From WLJO01 sp032117595 (GTDB lineage: Bacteria > Actinomycetota > Acidimicrobiia > Acidimicrobiales > Ilumatobacteraceae), in NCBI GenBank assembly GCA_032117595.1, contig JAULYZ010000095.1:1-64000 (forward strand): a DNA stretch of 64,000 nucleotides. The letters are read 5' to 3'. Below the pieces are notes generated by a model. It did no database searches. It had not been told where the DNA came from and worked only from the letters and a program-made list of their open reading frames with translations. The first letter of the stretch is position 1; every line of letters starts with the position of its first letter. Below, piece by piece: positions 8,141 through 16,320 of this stretch. The translations under genes were made by a program, and so were the position numbers.

Positions 8141-9667
8141 GTGGGCGATAGTGCGCAGGATCCGGAGAACGACGGCGTCGAGCACTCGCATACTGTGTTC
8201 GAGGCCGAGCGGGCGAAGCGCTACGCCAAGGTCGACGACCTGCGGGGCGAGGGCGCCGAGCCGTACCCGTACCGTTTCGACCGGACGCACGCGCTCGCCG
8301 ATCTCAGGGCGGCCTACGAGAGCCTCGAGCCGGGCACCGAGACAGAGCAGCACGTCGCAGTGGCCGGACGCGCCATGCTCATCCGCGAACAGGGCAAGCT
8401 CATCTTCTCCACGCTGAAGGACCGGGACGGAGAGATTCAGTTGTTCGTCTCGAAGGCCGTCATCGGTGACGAGGGTTTCGCGGCCTTTGCGGATCTCGAC
8501 CTCGGCGACTGGGTCGGCGCTTCGGGAACGGTCATGACGACCCGCAAGGGCGAACTCTCCGTGAAGGTCGACCGCTTCGAGTTGCTCGCCAAGGCGGTGC
8601 GACCGATGCCCGACAAGTGGAAGGGCCTCACCGACGTCGACACGCGGTTCCGTCAGCGCTACGCCGACCTCATCGTCAACGACGAAGCGCGACGCACGTT
8701 CCGTGTGCGCCACGAGATGATCTCGAGCTTCCGGCGCACGCTCGCCGAACTGGGGTTCATCGAGGTGGAAACACCAGTGCTGCACGTGGAGGCGGGTGGC
8801 GCGCACGCACGGCCATTCGTCACGCACCACAACGCGCTCGACATGACGATGTACCTGCGCATCGCCCTCGAGCTGCACCTGAAGCGGCTCATCGTCGGCG
8901 GCATGGAGCGCGTGTACGAGATCGGTCGCGTGTTCCGCAACGAGGGCCTCTCGCCGCGCCACAACCCCGAGTTCACGATGATGGAGCTCTACCAGGCCTT
9001 CGGTGACTACTCGGAGGTGATGAACGTCACCGAGGAGCTCATCCGGCGCGCGGCGCTCGACTGCCTCGGCACGACCGTGGTCGACATCAACGGAACCGCG
9101 TGCGACCTCGCCGATCCGTGGCCCCGCCACCGCATGATCGACCTCGTCTCCGAGCGCACGGGCGTGGAGGTCCACCCGGCGATGCCCATCAGCGATCTCC
9201 GGGCGCTCGCGGCCCGGCACAGCAACAAGGTGGAGGCACACTGGTCGGCCGGCAAGTTGATCGACGAGCTCTTCGAGGCAACCGTGGAGCAGTCGCTCGT
9301 ACGCCCGACGTTCGTCACCGGCCACCCGGTCGACATCTCACCCCTCGCACGGCGGGACCGGAACGACCCGCGTCTCACCGAACGCTTTGAGCTGTTCGTC
9401 GGGACCCGCGAGCTCGCCAACGGTTACAGCGAGTTGAACGATCCCCGCGAACAGCGCCTGCGCTTCGAGGAGGAGCAGGCCTCCAAAGAGAGCGGAAACC
9501 TCGAGGCGGGCACCGTCGATGAGGACTATCTCCGGGCACTCGAGTACGGGATGCCCCCCACCGGCGGCCTGGGTATCGGCATGGACCGTCTGGCGATGCT
9601 GCTCGCCGGCGTCACCTCGATCCGGGAAGTGATCCTGTTCCCGACACTGCGCCACGAACAGTTCTGA
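8141..9667 (+). CDS. lysS: Lysyl-tRNA synthetase, class II
   Basis: 508 residues, the normal length. An N-terminal OB-fold anticodon-binding domain (about 65-165) is followed by the class II catalytic domain: FIEVETPVLH in motif 1, VFRNEGLSPRHNPEFTMME in motif 2 and GGLGIGMDRLAML in motif 3. Charges tRNA-Lys in the cytoplasm. Single gene, divergent from the LpdA-like flavoprotein and convergent with the membrane protein at 9686, 18 bases between the stops. Confidence 0.97.
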   Translation: MGDSAQDPENDGVEHSHTVFEAERAKRYAKVDDLRGEGAEPYPYRFDRTHALADLRAAYESLEPGTETEQHVAVAGRAMLIREQGKLIFSTLKDRDGEIQLFVSKAVIGDEGFAAFADLDLGDWVGASGTVMTTRKGELSVKVDRFELLAKAVRPMPDKWKGLTDVDTRFRQRYADLIVNDEARRTFRVRHEMISSFRRTLAELGFIEVETPVLHVEAGGAHARPFVTHHNALDMTMYLRIALELHLKRLIVGGMERVYEIGRVFRNEGLSPRHNPEFTMMELYQAFGDYSEVMNVTEELIRRAALDCLGTTVVDINGTACDLADPWPRHRMIDLVSERTGVEVHPAMPISDLRALAARHSNKVEAHWSAGKLIDELFEATVEQSLVRPTFVTGHPVDISPLARRDRNDPRLTERFELFVGTRELANGYSELNDPREQRLRFEEEQASKESGNLEAGTVDEDYLRALEYGMPPTGGLGIGMDRLAMLLAGVTSIREVILFPTLRHEQF

Positions 9668-9685
9668 AGCAGGGCCCGCGGCCCG

Positions 9686-10411
9686 TCAGCGCAGCCACAG
9701 CCACGCCGACAAGGCGACCGCCGCAAGGCCCGACAGGACTCCCGCAGCGGCCCAACGCCGAGCCGTCGAATGGAGGGGCGCCTCGTCGAATGCCCGCCAC
9801 CCGAGAAGCGCCGCCACGGCGCCGAGCATGAGCCCGGCGGTCGAGAACACCAGCCAGTCGACGTCTCGACGAGCGACCGACCAGACGGAACACGCGATGG
9901 CGGCAAGTCCGACGAGGAACGAACGCTTCCCCGTGCGCTGGCCCGGCAGCGCCGGAGCCACCCGGGAACCTGCTGTCGGAGTCGCTTGGTCCGGTGCGGC
10001 CGATCGGTCGTCCCGGTGCGTCGGCGGTGGCGTCTCTCCCGTGGATGCAGCCGGGGTGGATGCAGCCGGTGTCGATACGACCGAAACCTTCCGTGCCCCG
10101 AGGACACGCTGTTCCTCCCGCAGTCGACCCGCAATCTCTTTGTTGCGGAGTCCGGCGAAGAAGAGCACGATTGCGCCGCCGAGCACCACGATGGACAGCA
10201 TGATCCACCCCGAACTGCTGGACCCGCAGGCATCGCGGTCGCTCCCCGTGCTGTCCGAACAGAAGCCGGAACCGAGGCTCGACAGGACCAGCAGCGCGAA
10301 ACCGAGCGGGGCGACGAGCGCTGCAACCGTCATCATCCGAAAGCCGCGACGCGCCCTGCGATCGGCCTCATCGGGCACCCGATGGTCGGGCATCGGGTTG
10401 ACCGAGACCAT
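9686..10411 (-). CDS. Membrane protein of unknown function
   Basis: 241 residues. Two hydrophobic helices in the N-terminal third (about 27-48 and 68-86) enclose a short loop with two cysteines; a Pro/Thr/Ala-rich central segment (about 108-150) is followed by three more helices (about 160-240). No catalytic motif or family recognised. The ATG has TAGAAC six bases upstream, a weaker version of the window's leaderless -10 pattern. Convergent with lysS. Confidence 0.65.
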   Translation of the reverse strand: MVSVNPMPDHRVPDEADRRARRGFRMMTVAALVAPLGFALLVLSSLGSGFCSDSTGSDRDACGSSSSGWIMLSIVVLGGAIVLFFAGLRNKEIAGRLREEQRVLGARKVSVVSTPAASTPAASTGETPPPTHRDDRSAAPDQATPTAGSRVAPALPGQRTGKRSFLVGLAAIACSVWSVARRDVDWLVFSTAGLMLGAVAALLGWRAFDEAPLHSTARRWAAAGVLSGLAAVALSAWLWLR

Positions 10412-10500
10412 GGCCTTGTTCTACTCCACGACCGACTGATGCTCCGGGGGAGACCGGCCGTTCAGGCGGGACGAAGGTCCCGACGCCGTCGGTACAACGA

Positions 10501-10564
10501 CTGCCCCGGGCGCCTACTGGCCCGGATGCCTATTGCCCCGGGCGCCTACTGTCCTGGACGATAG
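10501..10564. repeat. 16-bp tandem repeats at the 3' end of the mutase gene
   Basis: Three 16-bp units lie head to tail at 10501-10516, 10517-10532 and 10533-10548. Units 1 and 3 differ at one base; unit 2 differs at a few. A degenerate fourth copy (10549-10564) is the last coding stretch of the mutase gene. Each intergenic unit carries the gene's stop triplet (CTA on this strand), so the array looks like duplication of the end of the gene plus its stop codon. The rest of 10412-10500 shows no gene or motif. Confidence 0.8.
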
Positions 10565-12129
10565 ATGCCGAACACCTCTCGAAGCGCGTCGCTCACCTCT
10601 CCGAGGGTGGCGTGCGCGCGCAAGGCTTCCTTCATCGGGTAGAGCACGTTCTGGGTTCCGCGGGCGGCAGCTTTGAGCTCATCGAGACGTGCCGCCACTA
10701 CCGCACTGTCGCGGTTCGCCTTGAACTCCCGGAGTCGGGCCACTTGACCGCGCTCGAGAGCCGGGTCGATGGCCTGCAGATCGGGCTCGGTCTCCTCGGA
10801 GACCGTGAACTTGTTGACGCCGACGATGACGCGCTCATCGTCGTCGATCGACTTGGCGTACTCGTAGGCGGCCTGCTCGATCTCGTCCTGCTGGTACCCG
10901 GCCTCGATCGCAGCCACCGCACCGCCCATCTCGTCGATCTTGAGGATGTACTCCCAAGCGAGTTTCTCGATCTCGTCGGTGAGGGTCTCCACGAGGTAGG
11001 AGCCGGCGAGCGGATCGGGGGTGTCGGCGATCCCGCTCTCGTACCCGATGATCTGCTGGGTCCGCAGTGCGATCTGGGCCGACCGCTGGGTGGGCAGTGC
11101 GAGCGCCTCGTCGAAGCCATTGGTGTGCAACGACTGGGTGCCACCCATCACCGCCGCCATCGACTGGACGGCGACACGCACAATGTTGTTCTCGGGCTGC
11201 TGCGCCGTCAGCGTCGAGCCCCCGGTCTGGGTGTGGAAGCGGAGCAGTTTCGATGCTTCCTTCTTGGCGCCGAAACGCTCGCCCATCAGCCGGAACCAGA
11301 TCCGCCGCGAGGCCCGGAACTTGGCGACCTCCTCGAAGAAATGGTTGTGCGCGTTCCAGAAGAAACTGAGGCGCGGCGCGAAGTCGTCCACATCGAGACC
11401 AGCCTTCATCGCAGCTTCCACGTAGGCGATGCCGTTGGCGATGGTGAACGCTATTTCCTGGGCCGCCGTGGAGCCAGCCTCACGGATGTGGTAGCCGGAG
11501 ATCGAGATGGTGTTCCACTTCGGGATGTGCTGGGAGCAGTAGGCGAAGATGTCAGTGATCACCCTCATGCTCGGCCGGGGCGGGTACACGTAGGTACCGC
11601 GCGCGATGTACTCCTTGAGCAGATCGTTCTGGATGGTGCCGCTGATCGCTGACGCCGGAACACCCTGTTCCTCCGCAACCAACTCGTACATCAGGAGCAG
11701 CACCGCCGCCGTCGAGTTGATGGTCATCGACGTGGTGACCTTGTCGAGCGGGAGATCCTTCAGGAGCAGGCGCATGTCGGCGATCGAGTCGATCGCAACG
11801 CCCACCTTGCCGACCTCACCCTCGGCACGGGGATGATCGGAGTCGTACCCCATCTGGGTCGGCAGGTCGAAGGCGCAGCTCAACCCGGTCTGGCCGGCGT
11901 TGAGGAGGAACTTGAAACGCTCGTTCGTCGCCTCGGCAGTTCCGAAGCCGGCGTACTGGCGCATCGTCCAGAGCTTCCCCCTGTACATCGTGGGATACAC
12001 GCCGCGTGTGTACGGGGGCTTGCCGGGGAGCCCGAGCTGCTGGGCGGGATCCCATCCTGAGAGATCGTCGGCGGTGTAGACGGCCTTGATCTCGATCCCC
12101 GAGTCGGTGCGCTTCACATCGTCAGTCAC
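10546..12129 (-). CDS. Methylmalonyl-CoA mutase, catalytic (alpha) subunit without B12 domain
   Basis: 527 residues: the substrate-binding TIM barrel of the acyl-CoA mutase family, lacking the C-terminal cobalamin domain, which must be a separate protein not encoded here. YPTMYRGKLWTMRQYAGFGT, TSMTINSTA, GTIQNDLLKEY and PPRPSMRVITDIF are family signatures. The Tyr in RQYAGF and the Arg in PSMR favour methylmalonyl-CoA over isobutyryl-CoA, but this is a tentative reading. It isomerises (R)-methylmalonyl-CoA to succinyl-CoA with adenosylcobalamin, whose supply fits the adenosyltransferase at 20460. GTG chosen because TACGCT lies seven bases upstream and the longer frame is made of repeat sequence. 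Confidence 0.9.
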   Translation of the reverse strand: MTDDVKRTDSGIEIKAVYTADDLSGWDPAQQLGLPGKPPYTRGVYPTMYRGKLWTMRQYAGFGTAEATNERFKFLLNAGQTGLSCAFDLPTQMGYDSDHPRAEGEVGKVGVAIDSIADMRLLLKDLPLDKVTTSMTINSTAAVLLLMYELVAEEQGVPASAISGTIQNDLLKEYIARGTYVYPPRPSMRVITDIFAYCSQHIPKWNTISISGYHIREAGSTAAQEIAFTIANGIAYVEAAMKAGLDVDDFAPRLSFFWNAHNHFFEEVAKFRASRRIWFRLMGERFGAKKEASKLLRFHTQTGGSTLTAQQPENNIVRVAVQSMAAVMGGTQSLHTNGFDEALALPTQRSAQIALRTQQIIGYESGIADTPDPLAGSYLVETLTDEIEKLAWEYILKIDEMGGAVAAIEAGYQQDEIEQAAYEYAKSIDDDERVIVGVNKFTVSEETEPDLQAIDPALERGQVARLREFKANRDSAVVAARLDELKAAARGTQNVLYPMKEALRAHATLGEVSDALREVFGIYRPGQ

Positions 12130-12136
12130 GGCCGTC

Positions 12137-12142
12137 AGCGTA
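12137..12142 (-). promoter_or_regulatory. Likely -10 element of the mutase gene (TACGCT)
   Basis: TACGCT on the minus strand ends seven bases before the GTG, which supports the GTG start over the longer open frame. Confidence 0.5.
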
Positions 12143-12172
12143 CTCAGGGGTGCCGACGACACCTCCAGCCGA

Positions 12173-12228
12173 GCCGTGCAACCGTGCTCCCCGTTGCCGT
12201 GCAACCGTGCTCCCCGTTGCCGTGCAAC
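12173..12228. repeat. 23-bp tandem repeat in the mutase/aceE divergent region
   Basis: Two perfect copies of a 23-bp unit (12173-12195 and 12196-12218) are followed by the first 10 bases of a third (12219-12228), ending 11 bases before the aceE start codon. The array fills most of the 110-bp divergent intergenic region and could hold repeated operator sites or be neutral slippage. Confidence 0.85.
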
Positions 12229-12239
12229 GATGTCCACTC

Positions 12240-14567
12240 ATGAGTGAGCGTTCCGTTGACCTCGAGGCACTCGAGCGGGTGCAGCAGCGGATCCTCTGGC
12301 TGGCAGTCCGGATGGTCGACCACGCCAACCGAGAACGACCACCGGGCGAGATCAAGGTCGGCGGCCACCAAGCCTCCACCGCATCAATCGTGGGGATCAT
12401 GACTTCGCTGTGGTTCGGCCACCTCTCGGGTGACGACAAAGTTGCCGTGAAGCCGCACGCATCTCCTGCCTATCACGCCATCAAGTACCTCACCGGCGAA
12501 CTCGACGGCTCGTACCTGACCCGACTCCGTTCGCTCGGCGGACTCCAGGCGTACCCGAGTCGCACGAAGGATCCCGACGTCGCCGACTTCTCCACCGGAT
12601 CGGTGGGCCTCGGTGTGGTCGCTCCCCTCTTTGCTGCTGCCACGCGCCGCTACGTGGAGGCGCACTTCGGGCCCCGCACCGAACGCCCAGCCCGCTTCAT
12701 CTCCCTCGTGGGCGATGCCGAGCTCGACGAGGGCAACGTGTGGGAAGCCGTGGCCGACCCTGCACTCCAAGGACTCGGCAACGTGATGTGGATTGTCGAC
12801 GCGAACCGCCAGAGTCTCGACCGCGTGGTACCCGACCAGAAGGTGAAGAAGGTCCAGGGCTTCCTGCGCGATGCCGGTTGGCACGTGGTGGAAGCCAAGT
12901 ACGGACGGAACCTGCAGCGAGCCTTTGCCGGCGAACACGGCGAGGCCCTCCGTGCACACATCGAGCAGATGTCGAACGAGCGGTATCAGTCGCTGTTCGC
13001 CCTCGATGGCCCTGCGTTGCGCGAACGCTTCCTCGCCGATGCCGATGGTGCCGTCCGACGGTGGGCCGAATCGGTCGACGATGCACGGCTCGGGCCACTG
13101 GTCCAGAACCTCGGAGGGCACGACCTCTCCGTGCTGCTCGACGCCTACCGCGAGTGCGACCGGGTCACGGACCGACCGAGCGTGGTGTTTGCCTACACCA
13201 TCAAGGGGTGGGGCCTGCCGATCGCGGGCGACCCGCTCAACCACGCAGCGCTCCTCTCGGCCGAGCAGATCGATGAACTCCGCGTGCGCTGCGGACTCAC
13301 TCCCGAGACCGAGTGGGATCGATTCGCGCCGGGCACGCCGGAAGCCGCAGTGTGCGGCGCGACGGGGGGCGAACTCAACAACGTTCCTGTTGCGCCGCGG
13401 CCACGCCTGCAGATTCCGCACGAGGTGGGTGCTGCAGATACCCCTGGCGCGCGCGGTGTCTCCACCCAGGATGCATTCGGCCGCCTGCTCGCCGGGCTCG
13501 CCGGTCGGGCCGAGATTGCCGAACGCCTGGTGACCACGTCGCCGGACGTGAGTGTGTCGACGAATCTCGGCGGTTGGATCAACAAAGTCGGTGTCTTCAG
13601 CGCCGACGAACAACCCGACTTCCTCGGCGAGGGGAGACTCCTCCGCTGGAAACAGGGGCCAAGCGGTCGCCACATCGAACTCGGCATCAGCGAGATGAAT
13701 CTCTTCCTGCTGCTGCACGCCCTCGGCCTCGGCCACGAGCTCCACGACACACATCTGCTACCAGTCGGCACGGTCTACGACCCGTTCGTGTGCCGCGGAC
13801 TCGATGCGCTCATCTATGCGCTCTACAACGGTGCCCGCTTCGTCGTGGTGGGGACGCCCTCGGGCGTGACACTCGCACCCGAGGGCGGCGCCCACCAGAG
13901 TTCCATCACACCGTCGATCGGCACCGAGCTCCCCGGCATCTCCACCTGCGAACCGGCCTACGCACGCGCGCTCGACTGGCTCCTCTGCGATGGGCTCGAG
14001 CGCCTCGGCCGCGCAACCGACGAGGGCGGCGAGAGCCTGTACCTACGGCTCTCCACCCGTCCGATCGACCAGTCGCCGTTCCGCGCAGCACTCGAGCGCA
14101 TCGGCCCCGACGCCCTGCGCAGCGCCGTGATCAGCGGTGGCTACAGGCTGCGCGACTGTGAGCGACCCGACGTGATCCTCGCCGCCTGCGGTGCGGTCGT
14201 TCCCGAGGCACTTGCGGCCGCTGAACTCCTCGACGGCGAGGGTGTCGCTGCACGCGTGATCGACCTCACGAGCGCAGATCGCCTGTACCGGGAATGGCGC
14301 TCGTCGCTGCGCCGGGCATCGCGCGCCGGTGGTCACCCGGCCCGCGATGCACACATCTACTCCCTCGTCGACCCGGGCGTCCCGATCGTCTCGGTCCACG
14401 ATGCGGCCTCACACTCGCTTGCATGGATCGGGTCGGTCGTCGGGAGCCCGATGGTGCCCGTCGGCGTCGATGCCTTCGGACAGTCGGGAAGCATCCCCGA
14501 GCTGTACGGCGAGTTCGACCTGCTCCCGGCGCAACTCGTGAATGCGGCGCTCGTCGCCCTCGCCTGA
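12240..14567 (+). CDS. aceE: Pyruvate dehydrogenase E1, homodimeric AceE type
   Basis: 775 residues, shorter than E. coli AceE (887). The thiamine diphosphate motif starts at G158-D159 (GDAELDEG) and ends at N189 (VDANR). IKVGGHQASTAS near 38-50, a transketolase-like pyrimidine-binding domain, and a C-terminal domain with SVHDAASHSLAWIGS follow. It decarboxylates a 2-oxoacid, most likely pyruvate, and transfers the acyl group to an E2 lipoyl domain. No E2 or E3 is adjacent, but one each is encoded at 39886-42771. The ATG follows 23-bp tandem repeats. Substrate preference is inferred from the family only. Confidence 0.88.
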   Translation: MSERSVDLEALERVQQRILWLAVRMVDHANRERPPGEIKVGGHQASTASIVGIMTSLWFGHLSGDDKVAVKPHASPAYHAIKYLTGELDGSYLTRLRSLGGLQAYPSRTKDPDVADFSTGSVGLGVVAPLFAAATRRYVEAHFGPRTERPARFISLVGDAELDEGNVWEAVADPALQGLGNVMWIVDANRQSLDRVVPDQKVKKVQGFLRDAGWHVVEAKYGRNLQRAFAGEHGEALRAHIEQMSNERYQSLFALDGPALRERFLADADGAVRRWAESVDDARLGPLVQNLGGHDLSVLLDAYRECDRVTDRPSVVFAYTIKGWGLPIAGDPLNHAALLSAEQIDELRVRCGLTPETEWDRFAPGTPEAAVCGATGGELNNVPVAPRPRLQIPHEVGAADTPGARGVSTQDAFGRLLAGLAGRAEIAERLVTTSPDVSVSTNLGGWINKVGVFSADEQPDFLGEGRLLRWKQGPSGRHIELGISEMNLFLLLHALGLGHELHDTHLLPVGTVYDPFVCRGLDALIYALYNGARFVVVGTPSGVTLAPEGGAHQSSITPSIGTELPGISTCEPAYARALDWLLCDGLERLGRATDEGGESLYLRLSTRPIDQSPFRAALERIGPDALRSAVISGGYRLRDCERPDVILAACGAVVPEALAAAELLDGEGVAARVIDLTSADRLYREWRSSLRRASRAGGHPARDAHIYSLVDPGVPIVSVHDAASHSLAWIGSVVGSPMVPVGVDAFGQSGSIPELYGEFDLLPAQLVNAALVALA

Positions 14568-14609
14568 GCGGGATCGTCCGACCGCCGTCGCTCCGACCAC
14601 AATGGTCGG

Positions 14610-15437
14610 GTGGAACTCCGCGAACTGCTCGAGCTGACCCCGCACGGGGCTGATGTGTTTGTCGGCACCGGACCCCGTTACCACTGGGGCGGCCTCTATG
14701 GCGGCCAGATCGTCGCACAGGCGTTGCGCGCCACCGCATGCACCGTTGATGACGGCCTCGCCGTGCACTCGATGCGCGCGTACTTCATCCGCCGCGGCGA
14801 CCACACCGAGCCCATCCGTTTCGAGGTCGACCGGCTCCGCAACGGCACGAACTTTGCGACGCGCCGGGCAGTCGCCCGTCAGGCCAACGGCGCCATCCTC
14901 AATCTCGAGGCGTCGTTCCAGCGTGAGCAGCCAGCGCCCGATGTGGAAAGCATCGTGATGCCGTCGGTCCCGTCACCCGACGACATCGTCGAGGATTCCT
15001 GGACGTCATCGTTCAGCCGGCGGGTCATTCCCGACGGCTCGATCGCCGACGACGGCCGCCACGGCGCCGGTCGATCGGCCATGTGGATGCGCGCCACCAC
15101 CCCGCTCGGCGACGACCAACTCGTGCACCGGTGTGCGGTTGCGTACATGAGCGACGACCTTCCCACCGAGGCAGTGGTGCGGGCACACCCAAACTCGTCC
15201 TCGGCCGTGGCCATCACGTGGGCCGAGTTCGACGCGAACTGGTTCTCGGCGAGCCTCGATCACAGCATGTGGTTCCACCGCCCGGTAGCCGCCGACGAAT
15301 GGCACCTCTACGACTTCACCTGTCTCACCTACTCGGGAGGCCGTGGCCTCACCCTCGGTCACGTCTTCTCCCGAGCGGGCGTCCACGTGGCGACGGTGAC
15401 CCAAGAGGTGCTGGTGCGGGAACGGCGCACCCGTTGA
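14610..15437 (+). CDS. tesB: Acyl-CoA thioesterase II, TesB family
   Basis: 275 residues forming two hotdog domains. The N-terminal half has RYHWGGLYGGQIVAQAL and VHSMRAYFIRRGD, the C-terminal half SLDHSMWFHRP, LTYSGGRGLTLGHVFSR and VATVTQEVLVR, all TesB hallmarks. It hydrolyses medium- and long-chain acyl-CoA to free acid and CoA. GTG start 42 bases after aceE, with no clear Shine-Dalgarno, so it may have its own promoter or be read through from aceE. Confidence 0.9.
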   Translation: MELRELLELTPHGADVFVGTGPRYHWGGLYGGQIVAQALRATACTVDDGLAVHSMRAYFIRRGDHTEPIRFEVDRLRNGTNFATRRAVARQANGAILNLEASFQREQPAPDVESIVMPSVPSPDDIVEDSWTSSFSRRVIPDGSIADDGRHGAGRSAMWMRATTPLGDDQLVHRCAVAYMSDDLPTEAVVRAHPNSSSAVAITWAEFDANWFSASLDHSMWFHRPVAADEWHLYDFTCLTYSGGRGLTLGHVFSRAGVHVATVTQEVLVRERRTR

Positions 15438-15442
15438 GCGCC

Positions 15443-15448
15443 TAGCCT
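15443..15448 (+). promoter_or_regulatory. Likely -10 element of the class II aldolase gene (TAGCCT)
   Basis: TAGCCT overlaps the region just after the tesB stop and ends six bases before the ATG, suggesting leaderless transcription independent of tesB. Confidence 0.55.
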
Positions 15449-15454
15449 GCGCCC

Positions 15455-16267
15455 ATGACCGTTACCGATCGTCCCGCCGGACTCGCCAATGCCGCCATGG
15501 GGCCCACCGGGTTCACCCTGAGCGGACCGCCCACCTTTGCCTCCCTCGAGGAGGAACGGCTCCACCGCAAGCAGCGCCTCGCTGGTGCACTGCGCGTGTT
15601 CGGACGGCTCGGGTTCGGCGAGGGAGTCGCTGGCCACATCACCGTGCGCGACCCCGAGCTCACCGACCACTTCTGGGTCAACCCGTTCGGACTCAGCTTC
15701 CGGCACATGCGCGTGAGCGACCTGCTCCTCGTCAACCATCAGGGCGAGGTGGTCCACGGCAACGCTCCGGTCAACCGCGCTGCTTTCGTGATCCACTCGG
15801 CGATCCACCGTGCGCGACCCGATGTCGTGGCTGCGGCACACGCGCATTCCGTTCATGGCAAGGCCTGGGCGTCGCTCGGGCGGGTGCTCGACCCCATCAC
15901 ACAGGATGCGTGCATCTTCTACGAGGATCACGTCGTGATCGAGGCTCAGGGCGGCGCCGTGGTGTTCGAGGCGGGTGCCGGCGAGGAACTCGCTGCAGCA
16001 TTCGGGACGGGCAAGGCCGCCATCCACCAGAACCACGGCCTGTTCACCGTCGGCCAGACCGTCGACGAGGCTGCCTTCTGGTTCATTAGCATGGAGCGCT
16101 CGTGCCAGGCCCAGTTGCTCGCCGAGGCCGCTGGCACGCCGCGACACATCCGCCACGAGATGGCCACCTACACGCGCGAACAGACCGCCTTCCCGCTCGC
16201 GGGATGGTTCAGCTTCCAGCCGCTCTGGCAGGAGATCACGCGCACCGACCCCGAACTCTTCGACTGA
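15455..16267 (+). CDS. Class II aldolase/adducin family protein
   Basis: 270 residues, single aldolase-II/adducin domain. Metal ligands are visible in AAHAHSVHGK (His129 and His131) and HQNHGLFTVG (His194); GEGVAGHITVRDP and VNPFGLSF are the N-terminal family strings. Members cleave or epimerise sugar phosphates (fuculose-1-P, ribulose-5-P) or, in this subgroup, have no assigned substrate. The gene sits alone between tesB and the convergent moeB, so context gives no substrate clue. Confidence 0.85.
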   Translation: MTVTDRPAGLANAAMGPTGFTLSGPPTFASLEEERLHRKQRLAGALRVFGRLGFGEGVAGHITVRDPELTDHFWVNPFGLSFRHMRVSDLLLVNHQGEVVHGNAPVNRAAFVIHSAIHRARPDVVAAAHAHSVHGKAWASLGRVLDPITQDACIFYEDHVVIEAQGGAVVFEAGAGEELAAAFGTGKAAIHQNHGLFTVGQTVDEAAFWFISMERSCQAQLLAEAAGTPRHIRHEMATYTREQTAFPLAGWFSFQPLWQEITRTDPELFD

Positions 16268-16302
16268 TCCGCTGCTCGCTGCACCGCTCGCTACCGGCCC
16301 GC

Positions 16303-16316
16303 ACGTCGCGAGACGT
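16303..16316. terminator. Short GCGA-loop hairpin between convergent genes
   Basis: ACGTC and GACGT form a 5-bp stem around a GCGA tetraloop in the 53-bp gap between the aldolase and moeB stops. It could end transcription from either side; it is short and lacks a T-run. Confidence 0.3.
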
Positions 16317-16320
16317 TGCC

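Noticed and set aside
12173..12228. CRISPR-like array
   Set aside because: Units are directly adjacent without spacers and only 2.4 copies; a simple tandem repeat.
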